A DNA stretch of 64,000 nucleotides from Candidatus Saccharimonadota bacterium. Lineage in GTDB: Bacteria > Patescibacteriota > Saccharimonadia > Saccharimonadales > Saccharimonadaceae. The notes beneath the pieces were generated by a model. The model saw only the letters and a list, made by a program, of their open reading frames with translations, was not told the DNA's origin and made no database searches. Position 1 is the first letter of the stretch. Each line of letters starts with the position of its first letter. Position numbers and translations under genes: made by a program. Location of the stretch: the NCBI GenBank assembly GCA_905372785.1, contig CAJPQG010000003.1, positions 1 through 64,000 on the forward strand, read 5' to 3'. This document shows positions 8,959 to 16,931 of this stretch, piece by piece.

Positions 8959-8993
8959 AGTGTCCGGTGAAATACATCGACACTTAGATCACC
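8959..8993 (+). promoter_or_regulatory. Candidate H-type pseudoknot leader before the 147-residue secreted protein
   Basis: AGTGTC (8959-8964) pairs GACACT (8979-8984). GGTGA (8966-8970) pairs TCACC (8989-8993). The two stems cross, giving H-type order, and the second ends at the Shine-Dalgarno TTAGGAG. The region from 8770 to here is otherwise AT-rich with promoter-like hexamers (TTGACC near 8909, TATAGT downstream) and no gene. Confidence 0.4.
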
Positions 8994-9005
8994 TTAGGAG
9001 ATCGC

Positions 9006-9449
9006 ATGAACACGTTACGTCAGAAGATGGCACTCATCCTTAGCCTTGTGGCTGTCGCATTAGGGCTTACCCTGCCTTCTGCTGCTGCAGCACCGGCTAT
9101 TGCAGAAACTGGGCAGCCAGCCCAGGCAGCAAATGATCTTGGCTTCACTATTGATCCTGCTAACAAGGATTTAGCATGGCACCACGTAAATCCAGGCGAC
9201 GCCTGCGCCGTGCAGGGCTTCCTTGGTTCCGCTGTAACCAATGAAGGTGACCCGCTTGGTGTGCTCTGCTACGATGCCAATGATCAGGATGGCGTTCACA
9301 GCAAGGGACCTGCAGATGTGCAGAAACTTTGTGACGCACGGTACCCCGGCTCTACTGCGTTTAACAACACAGCTAGTAGCATCTACGACTGGTACTGCGT
9401 TCGGTCTGAGCCTGGTGAAAAACACGAGGTAGAGGAGGAAGTTGCATAG
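9006..9449 (+). CDS. Secreted small Cys-containing protein, unknown function
   Basis: 147 residues. A signal peptide of about 27 residues (RQKMALILSLVAVALGL, then Ala-rich AAAAPA) is followed by a mature part with four Cys, suggesting two disulfides. The C-terminal third (CDARYPGST... YDWYC) faintly resembles the C-x3-Y...Y-x-W-x-C pattern of small bacterial mannan-binding-like lectin repeats; this is recall and weak. The tail is acidic. A Shine-Dalgarno (TAGGAG) lies upstream and a hairpin follows the stop. Confidence 0.7.
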   Translation: MNTLRQKMALILSLVAVALGLTLPSAAAAPAIAETGQPAQAANDLGFTIDPANKDLAWHHVNPGDACAVQGFLGSAVTNEGDPLGVLCYDANDQDGVHSKGPADVQKLCDARYPGSTAFNNTASSIYDWYCVRSEPGEKHEVEEEVA

Positions 9450-9470
9450 TAACTTCGCGCCCCTGACAAA

Positions 9471-9503
9471 ACGGGTGGAGGAGCCCTAGCGCCCTCCACC
9501 CGT
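9471..9503 (+). terminator. Hairpin after the secreted protein gene
   Basis: ACGGGTGGAG pairs CTCCACCCGT (10 bp). The T-run is poor, so it may be a transcript-end or stability hairpin rather than a strong terminator. Confidence 0.5.
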
Positions 9504-9566
9504 CATTACTAGTTAAACTCGCTAGAACAATAGTACTCGCCTCTGTTCACAGGGCGGTCGCTACAA

Positions 9567-9572
9567 TATAAT
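9567..9572 (+). promoter_or_regulatory. -10 box of the 61-residue membrane protein
   Basis: TATAAT with a TGTTCA -35-like hexamer 17 bases upstream. The predicted leader is 7-8 bases and would cut into the GGGAG Shine-Dalgarno. Confidence 0.45.
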
Positions 9573-9585
9573 CACGGGAGAATTT

Positions 9586-9771
9586 ATGAATAATATACTT
9601 GTGCTTGCTGCTACCATCATCCCCACCTTACTAATTATTACCTTTTGGGCTGGTCTCGTGTGGTGGGTTGTTTGGGTAAGCCGCACACTTTACAGCGTGA
9701 AACGGCTATTAGAAACCAAAAGTCAAACTAAATCGCCAGTTGATACCACTGACGATTCGCGCGATAATTAA
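9586..9771 (+). CDS. Small single-pass membrane protein
   Basis: 61 residues with one strong hydrophobic segment (about 4-32, Ile/Leu/Trp-rich) followed by a charged, Ser/Thr-rich tail. GGGAG precedes the ATG. It is flanked by its own -10 box and a strong terminator. No family recognised. Confidence 0.6.
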   Translation: MNNILVLAATIIPTLLIITFWAGLVWWVVWVSRTLYSVKRLLETKSQTKSPVDTTDDSRDN

Positions 9772-9793
9772 CCGACCTTCTTCATATACTCAT

Positions 9794-9822
9794 GCAGCTG
9801 GCATGTACGCCAGCTGCTTTTT
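9794..9822 (+). terminator. Intrinsic terminator
   Basis: Perfect 9-bp stem GCAGCTGGC/GCCAGCTGC with a 6-base loop, then TTTTT. Confidence 0.85.
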
Positions 9823-9895
9823 ACTATTGCTAATACGCCCGTATTAACATCTGACCCACTCAGCCCGACATCTTACGCAGCAATACTAATTCCCT

Positions 9896-10456
9896 TTACA
9901 GTAAACTATCTATTTTTATTGCGACCGACTCAAAACGTGGGCTTGTACGAAATGTCTCCCAGCCGACCCATGCAAACCCACTTGATTCATCGGGATCAAT
10001 CGTAACATCGCGCTCCTTGGTCACAAACAGGTACCGAAAATCGTGGTGGTAGTGGCCCGGCTCACCCTTTTTGGGGTTTTCTGGGATAACGTGCGTATCA
10101 ATATCAAACGGCACCTGGGGATTGTCAGCATAGAGACTCCTCAGCTGCAACTGGCTACGGTCAAGCCCCGTTTCTTCCATAACTTCACGCTCGGCGGCGG
10201 CCAAAATAGTTTTATCGGCTGGCTCCACATGCCCACCAGGCTGCAGCAACGTGCCAAGCGCTTTGTGTTGCAGTAGCAGCACCTGCTTGGTGGCCGGGTT
10301 CACAATAAACGCGCTGGCAGTCACGTGGCCAACAAAATTTTTACGGGAAGTGAGCTGTTCATCGCCCTGCTGCAACTGCTGAGATAAAAGCCTCAGGTGT
10401 GATTCATCATCAGGATACCTTTTAAGATACTTAGTAACACTATCGCTCACTTGCAT
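9896..10456 (-). CDS. Nudix hydrolase
   Basis: 186 residues. The Nudix box runs GGHVEPADKTILAAAEREV then MEETGL. The REVMEE metal-binding helix is intact, but the loop before it is one residue longer than the usual Gx5Ex7REUXEEXGU and has Asp for the first Glu. Substrate is unknown, probably a nucleoside diphosphate derivative. A strong Shine-Dalgarno (AAGGAGGT) precedes the ATG. It follows the RNase J gene by 66 bases on the same strand and may be cotranscribed. Confidence 0.85.
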   Translation of the reverse strand: MQVSDSVTKYLKRYPDDESHLRLLSQQLQQGDEQLTSRKNFVGHVTASAFIVNPATKQVLLLQHKALGTLLQPGGHVEPADKTILAAAEREVMEETGLDRSQLQLRSLYADNPQVPFDIDTHVIPENPKKGEPGHYHHDFRYLFVTKERDVTIDPDESSGFAWVGWETFRTSPRFESVAIKIDSLL

Positions 10457-10522
10457 GAAACTCCACCTCCTTCGCGCACATCAAATTGATAGAATTGCTT
10501 TGCTCATCGTTTGCCCAGGCTG

Positions 10523-12694
10523 CTAGTAGGCCCGAGTTGGCGCGGCATGACGCGCGTTAGTGTCGTTCGCTTCAGTATCCGGCACAGCTCGGCGCGGGAA
10601 TTTACGTGGCAATGGCTTGCCAGCTGGCTTTGCAGCCGCCTTGTCCTTTTCAGCGCGGCCAGGTGCCTCTTTGCGAGCCACTGGTGCTTCACCACGCACC
10701 TTACGCACACTGCTGCCACCAATTTCATTAATCACCGGAATTACGATTGGGGTGCGGCGTGTCTTGTCGTATAAGAGATGGGTGATTTCATCTTTAATCT
10801 CTTTCTTGAACACTTCCATGTCAATGCGGCGTCCGTTGCCTGCACGCATCACCTTTTGCTTCAAATATTGACGAATCAGCCCCATCAACTCTTCACTATC
10901 TCGCAGGTAGATAAAGCCACGGCTAATGATATCTGGGCTAGTGAGCAAGCGATTAGTACCACGTTGCAAGGTGAGCATCACCACAAAAATACCTTCTTGA
11001 CTCATGTGAATGCGGTCTTTCAGCACCACTTCAGACACTTCCTGACCTGAATCGTCATACATAATACCGCCCACGTGCACGCGGCCGTGCTTTTTAGCCT
11101 TGCCACCCTGAATTTCTATCACGTCACCACTGTCACAGACGAAAATATTACGGCGCGGCAAACCACACTCTTTTTCGGCTAGCTCTGCGTTGTGCACGAG
11201 CATATGAAATTCACCGTGAATCGGCATGTAGTATGTCGGGTTTAGTGCGGTGATCAGCTTCACGTGATCATCGTAGTAACCGTGCCCCGAAAGGTGCAAT
11301 GGCCCAATACCGTGCAGGTGTTTCTTTCCATTTTGAATCACCTCTGAGCCTTCGCGCATCAAACCATCGACAGTACGCACCACATATTTTTCATTACCCG
11401 GAATTGGGTTTGAACTAAAGACAATCACGTCAGTACTTTTGATCTTAATGTGTCGATGTGCCCCGCTCGCCATACGGTTAAGCGCTGCGTTAAACTCACC
11501 CTGCGAGCCAGTACAAACGACCACCACCTGGCTATCTGGTAGCTTAATAATATCTTCCATCTTCATAACCACGTCTTTTGGCACCTTAATCGTGCCCGAG
11601 CGCAAGGCCACCTCAAGGTTTTGAATCATCGAATACCCAGCAAACGCTACCTTACGGCCGTGCCGTTTGGCTTCCTCTAAAATGAGCTGCATACGGTGAA
11701 GCTGGCTACTAAACGAGCTTAAAATGATGCGGCTATGCTGGTATTTTTCCATCACCTGGCCAATGCTCTGCTGAATGTCTCGCTCGCCATGGGTGTGCGT
11801 GCCCTCGCTTTCACAGTTGGTCGACTCGTTCATCAGCAGCATAATGCCTTCTTTGCTGGCAATTTCCGTTAAGCGGCGCAGGTCAAACTGCTTGCCATCA
11901 ACAGGATCATCTTCAAAACGCCAGTCACCGGTATCAATGAGCACTCCTTCTGGCGTGCGCACTACCACTGCTGTTGAATCTGGAATCGAGTGGTTTACCC
12001 GCACTAGCTCTATCGATAGATGATCTGAAACTTGTACAATCTCGTGGCTCTCTGGATCAAGCTCACGAAAATCTGGCTCAAACCGAGTCAGTGCGTCCTC
12101 CATGTTGCGCTTCAACATCGAAATCGTAAACTTACTTGCGTATACTGGCGCCGGAATACGGTGAATCAAGTGACGAAAAGCGCCAATATGGTCTAGGTGC
12201 CCATGTGTAAATACGTGCGCCTTAATTTTGTGCTTGTTCTCTTCTAGCCAGGTAATATCTGGCGTGATGTAATTAATGCCTGGATAGTCGGCGCGGTCGG
12301 GGAACAAAAAGCCCATATCAATTACCACGATCTCGTTTTGGTACTCAATCGCGGCCATATTTTTACCAATACCCATTTCGCCTAGGCCGCCGATCGGAAT
12401 TACCCGCACCTTTGGCTTACTTACCACGCCACGCTGCTGCTTTGGCAACATATTCACGCTAAACTGCTGTCCATCGTAGCCGTTGTATACCGATTTATTC
12501 ACCGGAATCGAAATGAGGTGCTGGCTTGCGCGTGTGTTAACATTTTCACTGGTGCGGCGCTGCGCTCGAAATACTTCGCCCTTGCGCGTATTCGTCGCGT
12601 TTAGTGCCGGAATATTCGATCGTTTAGCCCGCTTGGCACTCTGCTTCTTTACTGGCTCATCTTGTTTTGGCGTTGCGATTCGTCGCTGGCCCAT
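10523..12694 (-). CDS. rnj: Ribonuclease J
   Basis: 723 residues, longer than the usual ~555. A basic, Asn/Arg-rich N-terminal extension covers about 1-95. The metallo-beta-lactamase/beta-CASP core follows (VIPIGGLGEMGIGKN, zinc motif HTHGHLDHIG). A Lys/Arg/Ala/Pro-rich tail fills the last ~60 residues. RNase J is the main 5'-to-3' exo- and endonuclease for mRNA decay and rRNA maturation. The frame is open 14 codons further upstream, but AAGGAGAA 6-9 bases before the ATG at 12694 fixes this start. Confidence 0.93.
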   Translation of the reverse strand: MGQRRIATPKQDEPVKKQSAKRAKRSNIPALNATNTRKGEVFRAQRRTSENVNTRASQHLISIPVNKSVYNGYDGQQFSVNMLPKQQRGVVSKPKVRVIPIGGLGEMGIGKNMAAIEYQNEIVVIDMGFLFPDRADYPGINYITPDITWLEENKHKIKAHVFTHGHLDHIGAFRHLIHRIPAPVYASKFTISMLKRNMEDALTRFEPDFRELDPESHEIVQVSDHLSIELVRVNHSIPDSTAVVVRTPEGVLIDTGDWRFEDDPVDGKQFDLRRLTEIASKEGIMLLMNESTNCESEGTHTHGERDIQQSIGQVMEKYQHSRIILSSFSSQLHRMQLILEEAKRHGRKVAFAGYSMIQNLEVALRSGTIKVPKDVVMKMEDIIKLPDSQVVVVCTGSQGEFNAALNRMASGAHRHIKIKSTDVIVFSSNPIPGNEKYVVRTVDGLMREGSEVIQNGKKHLHGIGPLHLSGHGYYDDHVKLITALNPTYYMPIHGEFHMLVHNAELAEKECGLPRRNIFVCDSGDVIEIQGGKAKKHGRVHVGGIMYDDSGQEVSEVVLKDRIHMSQEGIFVVMLTLQRGTNRLLTSPDIISRGFIYLRDSEELMGLIRQYLKQKVMRAGNGRRIDMEVFKKEIKDEITHLLYDKTRRTPIVIPVINEIGGSSVRKVRGEAPVARKEAPGRAEKDKAAAKPAGKPLPRKFPRRAVPDTEANDTNARHAAPTRAY

Positions 12695-12881
12695 GATATG
12701 TTCTCCTTCATCAAGTACACGCCACCCTGGGCGCATATATTAATTGCATAAATATACAGACACAGGGCGCGTACTACCGTGATATATGCACTTGTCTACT
12801 TATTGCCCCTTTGTAATAGTACTTTCATACTACCATAGCCTACACTAAAAACACAAGCCTATCGCCGAGTAACCTACGCCG

Positions 12882-13472
12882 CTACTCCTGGGTAGCCTGG
12901 CGCGCAAGTTGTGCCGCCTGCACAAAATCAGCCAGCAGCGTACTACGCAAATCACCACGATACAGTGCCGCCGCCGGATGGTACAGCGGAATAATCAGCC
13001 GCTCCCTCCCGGCCACGGTTACCGTCACGGGCTGCCCATGGTCGTGTGAAATACGCAGCCCCGGTACAAATAGCGCTCCACTATGCCGGCCGAGGGGTAA
13101 AATTACGCGCGGCTGAATAATATGAATTTGCTTTGCTAAATATGGCCAAAACGCCACCTTCTCTTCTGGCAACGGATCTCGATTGTGCGGCGGACGATAT
13201 TTAACGATATTTGTAATATATACATCACTGCGCTGCAATCCAGCTGCACTGCACATCTCATCTAAAAACTTTCCACTCGCCCCCACGAACGGCTCACCAC
13301 GCTGGTCTTCTTTAACCCCTGGCGCCTCGCCAATAAGCATAATATCTGCAGTAGAACTCCCAGCGCCAAACACCAGCTGCGTTGCACTCGCCGCCAGTTC
13401 TGGGCATGGATTGTCTGCCAATAGTCGCTGGCGCAGCGCCTCTAGCTGGGCTTCGGCTGATATCGTCGTCAT
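12882..13472 (-). CDS. Family 4 uracil-DNA glycosylase, Fe-S ligands largely lost
   Basis: 196 residues. The UDG motifs are clear: GEAPG with PFVGASGKFLDEM after it, NIVKYRPPHNRDP, and the C-terminal HPAA. Family 4 enzymes remove uracil from DNA and normally carry a [4Fe-4S] cluster held by four Cys. Here the first pair is reduced to one Cys (NPCPEL), the Cys of KCRPP is Tyr, and the Cys before RPYL is replaced by Phe (VAFWPYL). The protein probably folds without the cluster. Start chosen by the leaderless -10 geometry. Confidence 0.9.
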   Translation of the reverse strand: MTTISAEAQLEALRQRLLADNPCPELAASATQLVFGAGSSTADIMLIGEAPGVKEDQRGEPFVGASGKFLDEMCSAAGLQRSDVYITNIVKYRPPHNRDPLPEEKVAFWPYLAKQIHIIQPRVILPLGRHSGALFVPGLRISHDHGQPVTVTVAGRERLIIPLYHPAAALYRGDLRSTLLADFVQAAQLARQATQE

Positions 13473-13478
13473 AGCATT

Positions 13479-13487
13479 AGTATAACA
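13479..13487 (-). promoter_or_regulatory. Extended -10 of the UDG gene, leaderless geometry
   Basis: TGT-TATACT, then 6 bases, then ATG; no Shine-Dalgarno. Confidence 0.6.
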
Positions 13488-13535
13488 CGCAGCAACCGCC
13501 CCCCATAGCGGACGCTACTACTTTTCTTCATTTTA

Positions 13536-13544
13536 TGGTATAAT
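13536..13544 (+). promoter_or_regulatory. Extended -10 of accessory gene A
   Basis: TGG-TATAAT. The predicted transcript begins near 13551 with the conserved 39-nt leader shared with gene F. Confidence 0.6.
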
Positions 13545-13551
13545 TATATTG

Positions 13552-13590
13552 GCTTATGTCCTGGCAATCCCGCTAGTCGACGAAGCACAA
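13552..13590 (+). repeat. Conserved 39-nt leader element, copy A
   Basis: 36 of 39 bases are identical to 17537-17575. Both copies lie just after an extended -10 and before the Shine-Dalgarno. It contains TGTCC and the palindrome GTCGAC, which recur in the leader of gene C. Confidence 0.8.
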
Positions 13591-13605
13591 AAGAAAGGGG
13601 CCATC

Positions 13606-14451
13606 ATGGCTACCTATTATGTACCTACCAAAAATTGCACGACTGCTGCCCGCTCTGACCACTGTGACTGGAAAAAATCAGTCCCAGAAATAATAAGGCA
13701 ATACCGAAGCAGCGATGAGTCTGTGCCCAATCGTTCCGCAATGCACTACACACAATCTGTGCTGATACCTGTATCTATTAGTCGTTCCAAGGACAAGCCT
13801 CAGCTTGTCGGTTATTGGAATTATGACACCAACAAGAACAAAAGTTATTCATATGCACCGGTGATTCTATCGAAGCGAGGCAAGACCACCAAAAAGCCTA
13901 CTAAGGTAGAGAGCGGTGTGATAACTCATATTGTATCGCTACTCACCGAGGAAAAGCCTGAGTTCGTTCCTTGTCTTACAGAAGACGAGGAAGGTGCTTT
14001 TGTAACTGAGTTCTGCCGGCGTGAGAAAGTTCCTCAATTCGCGCCAGATACTAAGTTCGGTAAGCCGGCGCTGCTGTATGTGATATATCAGCAGCCCAAG
14101 AAAAACAAACCGTTTGTGTGTGGCCTAACAGTTTATGATGAGCATGGTCAGTTAATCGTTCATATTATGAACTTTGTGCCCATGTACCAGAGTCTCATTC
14201 ATGAAATTCATAAAAAAGCGTCACTTGAGCGCCGAATAATCTCGGCTCTTGGATTTACCGCCAAAGAAGAGCATATCTGGCAAAATATCATCAAAGATGA
14301 GATTTGGGACGATTTCGGCAAACGGTATACCATGCCGTGGCCGCTCTACCGTAGCGATGGTTTGTGGCGATTAAGCTTTCGTGATATACAGGCGTCGGCA
14401 ACCTGGCTTGTCCGGCAGCCGCACCTGTCACTAACGAAGCTAAAGCAGTAG
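13606..14451 (+). CDS. Accessory protein A, unknown family
   Basis: 281 residues, soluble, without signal peptide. A core LLYVIYQQPKKNKPF then GLTVYDEHGQLIVHI lines up by eye with RIEVIWYKP... GALVYDAHGNLLFHA of gene D at 16252 and more loosely with genes C and F. A helical part and an aromatic C-terminal stretch follow. The start at 13606 is set by AAAGGGG upstream; an open frame into the leader exists but lies over the conserved leader. The gene has its own promoter and terminator. No function can be named. Confidence 0.75.
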   Translation: MATYYVPTKNCTTAARSDHCDWKKSVPEIIRQYRSSDESVPNRSAMHYTQSVLIPVSISRSKDKPQLVGYWNYDTNKNKSYSYAPVILSKRGKTTKKPTKVESGVITHIVSLLTEEKPEFVPCLTEDEEGAFVTEFCRREKVPQFAPDTKFGKPALLYVIYQQPKKNKPFVCGLTVYDEHGQLIVHIMNFVPMYQSLIHEIHKKASLERRIISALGFTAKEEHIWQNIIKDEIWDDFGKRYTMPWPLYRSDGLWRLSFRDIQASATWLVRQPHLSLTKLKQ

Positions 14452-14465
14452 TACCTAGGTACATC

Positions 14466-14535
14466 CCCCGCCTAGCGACGCGTCTTATCTGCGCACACCT
14501 TGCGTAGCATAGATGCTCGCTACGGCGGGGCTTTC
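14466..14535 (+). terminator. Terminator after accessory gene A
   Basis: CCCCGCC and GGCGGGG close a long, branched hairpin with complementary flanks (TAGCGA/TCGCTA), followed by CTTTCATATTT. Confidence 0.7.
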
Positions 14536-14550
14536 ATATTTGTCCACCAC

Positions 14551-14579
14551 TTGACATATCACGTTAAATACAATATTAT
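14551..14579 (+). promoter_or_regulatory. Promoter of accessory membrane gene B
   Basis: TTGACA, 17-base spacer, TATTAT. The same spacing and hexamers occur before gene E, with unrelated spacer sequence. Confidence 0.8.
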
Positions 14580-14698
14580 TAACGTATTCATTTTATCCAT
14601 GTATTTGTGATATTGCGATGCTGTAGTCTATAGCATATAGAGCTATAGACGTCGCGCTACCCTGAAGGGATGTGGTGTAAATGATGGACATTATTACT
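14574..14698 (+). repeat. 125-bp perfect repeat, copy 1: -10, leader and first six codons of gene B
   Basis: Identical over all 125 bases to 16926-17050, 2352 bp away. It contains a 9-bp hairpin (GTCTATAGC/GCTATAGAC at 14626-14650) extended by GCGA/TCGC, and a small CCC-TGAA-GGG hairpin before the ribosome site. Identity stops six codons into the gene. Confidence 0.9.
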
Positions 14699-15073
14699 AC
14701 CCCGGCAAACGAAGGTGTGTTGGCTATTGCGGCATTCGCATATATAGGCGTAGCTATTAGCCTCTTTTTCGGCTTTATGCGGTTTAAGTCTTCTGCAAAA
14801 AATACACTGAGCGTTAGTATAGCTGCAGCGGTATTATTTACCGCCTACTTAACTGGTTTGGTCTTCTTTTTCCATATCATGCTAGCAGGCACGCAGTCGC
14901 ACAACCCTTTGGTTGCTTTGTCTGCTTATGCTGCTATTGTAGCTAGTGCATATACATTGGCAACGACAGCAGTATTTGCGATCACTATCGTTCGCCACTG
15001 GCCTTTCTCTCGTTCCATGTATCATTTTCTTGGGATCGACAAGGAAAACACCACTCAAGCATCTGCCGTTTAG
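14681..15073 (+). CDS. Accessory membrane protein B
   Basis: 130 residues with three to four predicted membrane segments (about 13-35, 42-66, 80-103). It is a paralogue of gene E (17033): both begin MMDIIT, share the FxxYM/RFK motif after helix 1 and a charged junction before HWP/EWP-xSRS near the C-terminus. The leader is 125 bp identical but the proteins have diverged strongly. The gene is transcribed alone between TTGACA/TATTAT and a terminator. Function unknown; it may work with neighbouring soluble genes. Confidence 0.75.
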   Translation: MMDIITTPANEGVLAIAAFAYIGVAISLFFGFMRFKSSAKNTLSVSIAAAVLFTAYLTGLVFFFHIMLAGTQSHNPLVALSAYAAIVASAYTLATTAVFAITIVRHWPFSRSMYHFLGIDKENTTQASAV

Positions 15074-15089
15074 GGAATATAGTGCCCAA

Positions 15090-15159
15090 GCCCGCTAGAA
15101 AATAGCTCACATTGAGTCATATTGGCTCTGTAGCTCACTCTAGCGGGCTATTTTCTTTG
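15090..15159 (+). terminator. Terminator after gene B, copy 1 of a 70-nt repeat
   Basis: GCCCGCTAGA pairs TCTAGCGGGC (10 bp) around an inner GAGTC/GGCTC hairpin and is followed by TATTTTCTTTG. A second complementary pair (GAAAATAGC with GCTATTTTC) overlaps the first and would exclude it. The copy at 17435-17504 differs by one base. Confidence 0.75.
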
Positions 15160-15220
15160 CCCATATATTACTCCTACTGTATGGCCATAGCGGCCCATAT
15201 TTGTTGTATACCGCTATATA

Positions 15221-15229
15221 TGCTATAAT
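15221..15229 (+). promoter_or_regulatory. Extended -10 of accessory gene C
   Basis: TGC-TATAAT. The leader of about 54 bases carries TGTCC and GTCGAC in the same order as the A and F leaders. Confidence 0.6.
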
Positions 15230-15289
15230 TAGTTCGTTATTGTCCGCATATTACTGCGTCGACATGACGCCGAGAGAAAGGATGCCACC

Positions 15290-16096
15290 ATGGCACCTGC
15301 TGAACCTTCACCAAACCTCTATGTCCGCCGTAGCTCAGGTTTGCCTGTTTTTAATCCCTCGAAAGGAGATTACCCACCGGGCACCAATGAAGTGCCGTCT
15401 GCTAGTGCGCTGTTAAACCATCTTGATATCCCAAAGGACGACGGATCGGTCCGCGCTGATTTAGGCCTGAAGCCAGAAGAGTTAGTCACGGAGGCTCATC
15501 GAATCACGTATTTGATTGGCAAACTCTATGATTACACTAAGCCAGATCCACCGAAACCGGAGATACAACCATATGGCCCAGAGCTACAGCCACAAGATGA
15601 ACGGTTCGAAGATTTCTTTGCGCCGTTTCAGCTGTGCCGCATCGAGCTACTCTGCTTGTCGCATGATGCAGAAGGGATGCCGCTAGAAAAGCCGCAAACC
15701 TGGCTGCATGTGTTTAATCGTGCGCAGCAAGCTATCTTGCAAATTCAGCCCGATATGATCATGTCCGAAGAGGAAGCTAGGCAGCTTTTGCCACATGGTG
15801 CAATCATTCGCTTAGGAAAGCTACTTGCAAGGTTGCCGCGGTATAAGGTTAACTCCGGGCCAAGGTTTACTTTTCCGGAGATCGTGCGTGACCAGCTAGG
15901 TCTCTACGTGAAGAAGCTTAACGATCAGTATAATTTCGTTATTATTCTTGGTCGTGACGACATAAAGATCCTCCGGAAGACACTGAAAGACGAAAGCTCA
16001 GACACCATAGTGATTAAATCAAGGGCTATTAGCAAAGATCTAGCAGCCAAGAGTTATTGGTGGTGGAAAACTATAGGTCTGGGTGAACAGCAGTAG
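15290..16096 (+). CDS. Accessory protein C, unknown family
   Basis: 268 residues, soluble, no signal peptide. The N-terminal ~100 residues are Pro-rich. The segment CRIELLCLSHDAEGMPLEK then TWLHVFNRAQQAILQI aligns by eye with gene F (VRIELIAKEGDSLADRRQ, LRVFSHNDCLLFTVY). Near the C-terminus YNFVIILGRDDI resembles YAIVFSRERL of gene D. AAGGA lies 8-9 bases before the ATG. Its own promoter and terminator mark a single-gene unit. No function can be assigned. Confidence 0.75.
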   Translation: MAPAEPSPNLYVRRSSGLPVFNPSKGDYPPGTNEVPSASALLNHLDIPKDDGSVRADLGLKPEELVTEAHRITYLIGKLYDYTKPDPPKPEIQPYGPELQPQDERFEDFFAPFQLCRIELLCLSHDAEGMPLEKPQTWLHVFNRAQQAILQIQPDMIMSEEEARQLLPHGAIIRLGKLLARLPRYKVNSGPRFTFPEIVRDQLGLYVKKLNDQYNFVIILGRDDIKILRKTLKDESSDTIVIKSRAISKDLAAKSYWWWKTIGLGEQQ

Positions 16097-16107
16097 CCCC
16101 CTTTCTC

Positions 16108-16153
16108 GCCCCAGTACATGTGATAGTTATACTGTCTGCGCTGGGGCTTTTTC
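16108..16153 (+). terminator. Terminator after gene C
   Basis: GCCCCAG pairs CTGGGGC, followed by TTTTTCTT. Confidence 0.8.
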
Positions 16154-16159
16154 TTATGC

Positions 16160-16188
16160 TTGACACTACAGGCCACTTTGCCCATACT
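16160..16188 (+). promoter_or_regulatory. Promoter of accessory gene D
   Basis: TTGACA, 17 bases, CATACT. The leader is about 57 bases with a CCGGCCGG palindrome. Confidence 0.6.
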
Positions 16189-16251
16189 ATAGCTATGCTT
16201 ACAGCTCCACCGGCCGGTGTTGAGCGAGGCAGCGATTCGAAAGGGTGACTC

Positions 16252-16827
16252 ATGTCGACTTCGAGTAACGCAAGTTTTACAAAACGGTTATATCTTACAT
16301 GGTTAGCTAGCGAGGAAAAATGTGGATATCTCCACTTCCAAGAAGGTGACACGCCAGTGTTCACCGAAACAGGAGAGCCAACGCAAAAAATTATCGCAAC
16401 GTTCCTTGTTGGTATGGACACCGCATTTGATGGTGACACCCCTCCGATGATCGGCCCAGCCGCACGGATAGAGGTCATCTGGTACAAGCCGCAGACAGAC
16501 GCAAAGCCCATCCGTAGCGGTGCACTTGTCTACGACGCACACGGAAACCTCTTATTCCACGCACGTGAGGCGCGTACTAACAAAGGGTCATCTAATGGCG
16601 ATCTTTTGCGCACTATTTTGCAAGGCTGCCATATCCCAGAAGAAATGATTGCTGATGTATTCAGTGATGATTTTAGCAAGAAGGTTCCTAACGGACACCA
16701 AGACAGCTATGCAATAGTCTTTTCACGGGAGCGACTTGATGATAGTGGCAAGCCAACCGGCGAACTGACCTGCGAGTGGCGGCGAGGCCTTGCCAACAAA
16801 GCTCTTGCTGCCCTCAAAAAGGTATAA
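16252..16827 (+). CDS. Accessory protein D, unknown family
   Basis: 191 residues, soluble. It is the smallest clear carrier of the shared core: ARIEVIWYKPQTDAKPI, GALVYDAHGNLLFHA, then a helical stretch and SYAIVFSRERLDDSGKPTG with a CEWRRG tail. Its core matches gene A best. AAAGGGTG precedes the ATG. The pattern looks like a beta-rich domain followed by helices and another beta hairpin, but the fold is unknown. Confidence 0.75.
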   Translation: MSTSSNASFTKRLYLTWLASEEKCGYLHFQEGDTPVFTETGEPTQKIIATFLVGMDTAFDGDTPPMIGPAARIEVIWYKPQTDAKPIRSGALVYDAHGNLLFHAREARTNKGSSNGDLLRTILQGCHIPEEMIADVFSDDFSKKVPNGHQDSYAIVFSRERLDDSGKPTGELTCEWRRGLANKALAALKKV

Positions 16828-16843
16828 CCATGTATCTACTACG

Positions 16844-16878
16844 CCCGCCAGTTTGCACTGTTTGCAGCTGGCGGGTTT
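16844..16878 (+). terminator. Terminator after gene D
   Basis: CCCGCCAG pairs CTGGCGGG, followed by TTTACCTCCCTTTT. Confidence 0.75.
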
Positions 16879-16902
16879 ACCTCCCTTTTGGCGCTGGGCT
16901 TC

Positions 16903-16931
16903 TTGACATTCTCCCCAAATCACCGTATTAT
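16903..16931 (+). promoter_or_regulatory. Promoter of accessory membrane gene E
   Basis: TTGACA, 17 bases, TATTAT; same architecture as the gene B promoter. Confidence 0.8.

Noticed and set aside
13549..13605. Coding upstream extension of gene A (AYVLAIPLVDEAQ), matched by AYVLAIPPVDEAQ before F
   Set aside because: Both frames are open and the peptide is similar, but clear Shine-Dalgarno sites precede ATG 13606 and GTG 17594, and the related leader of C is in another frame. A non-coding leader is more likely; a leader peptide is not excluded.
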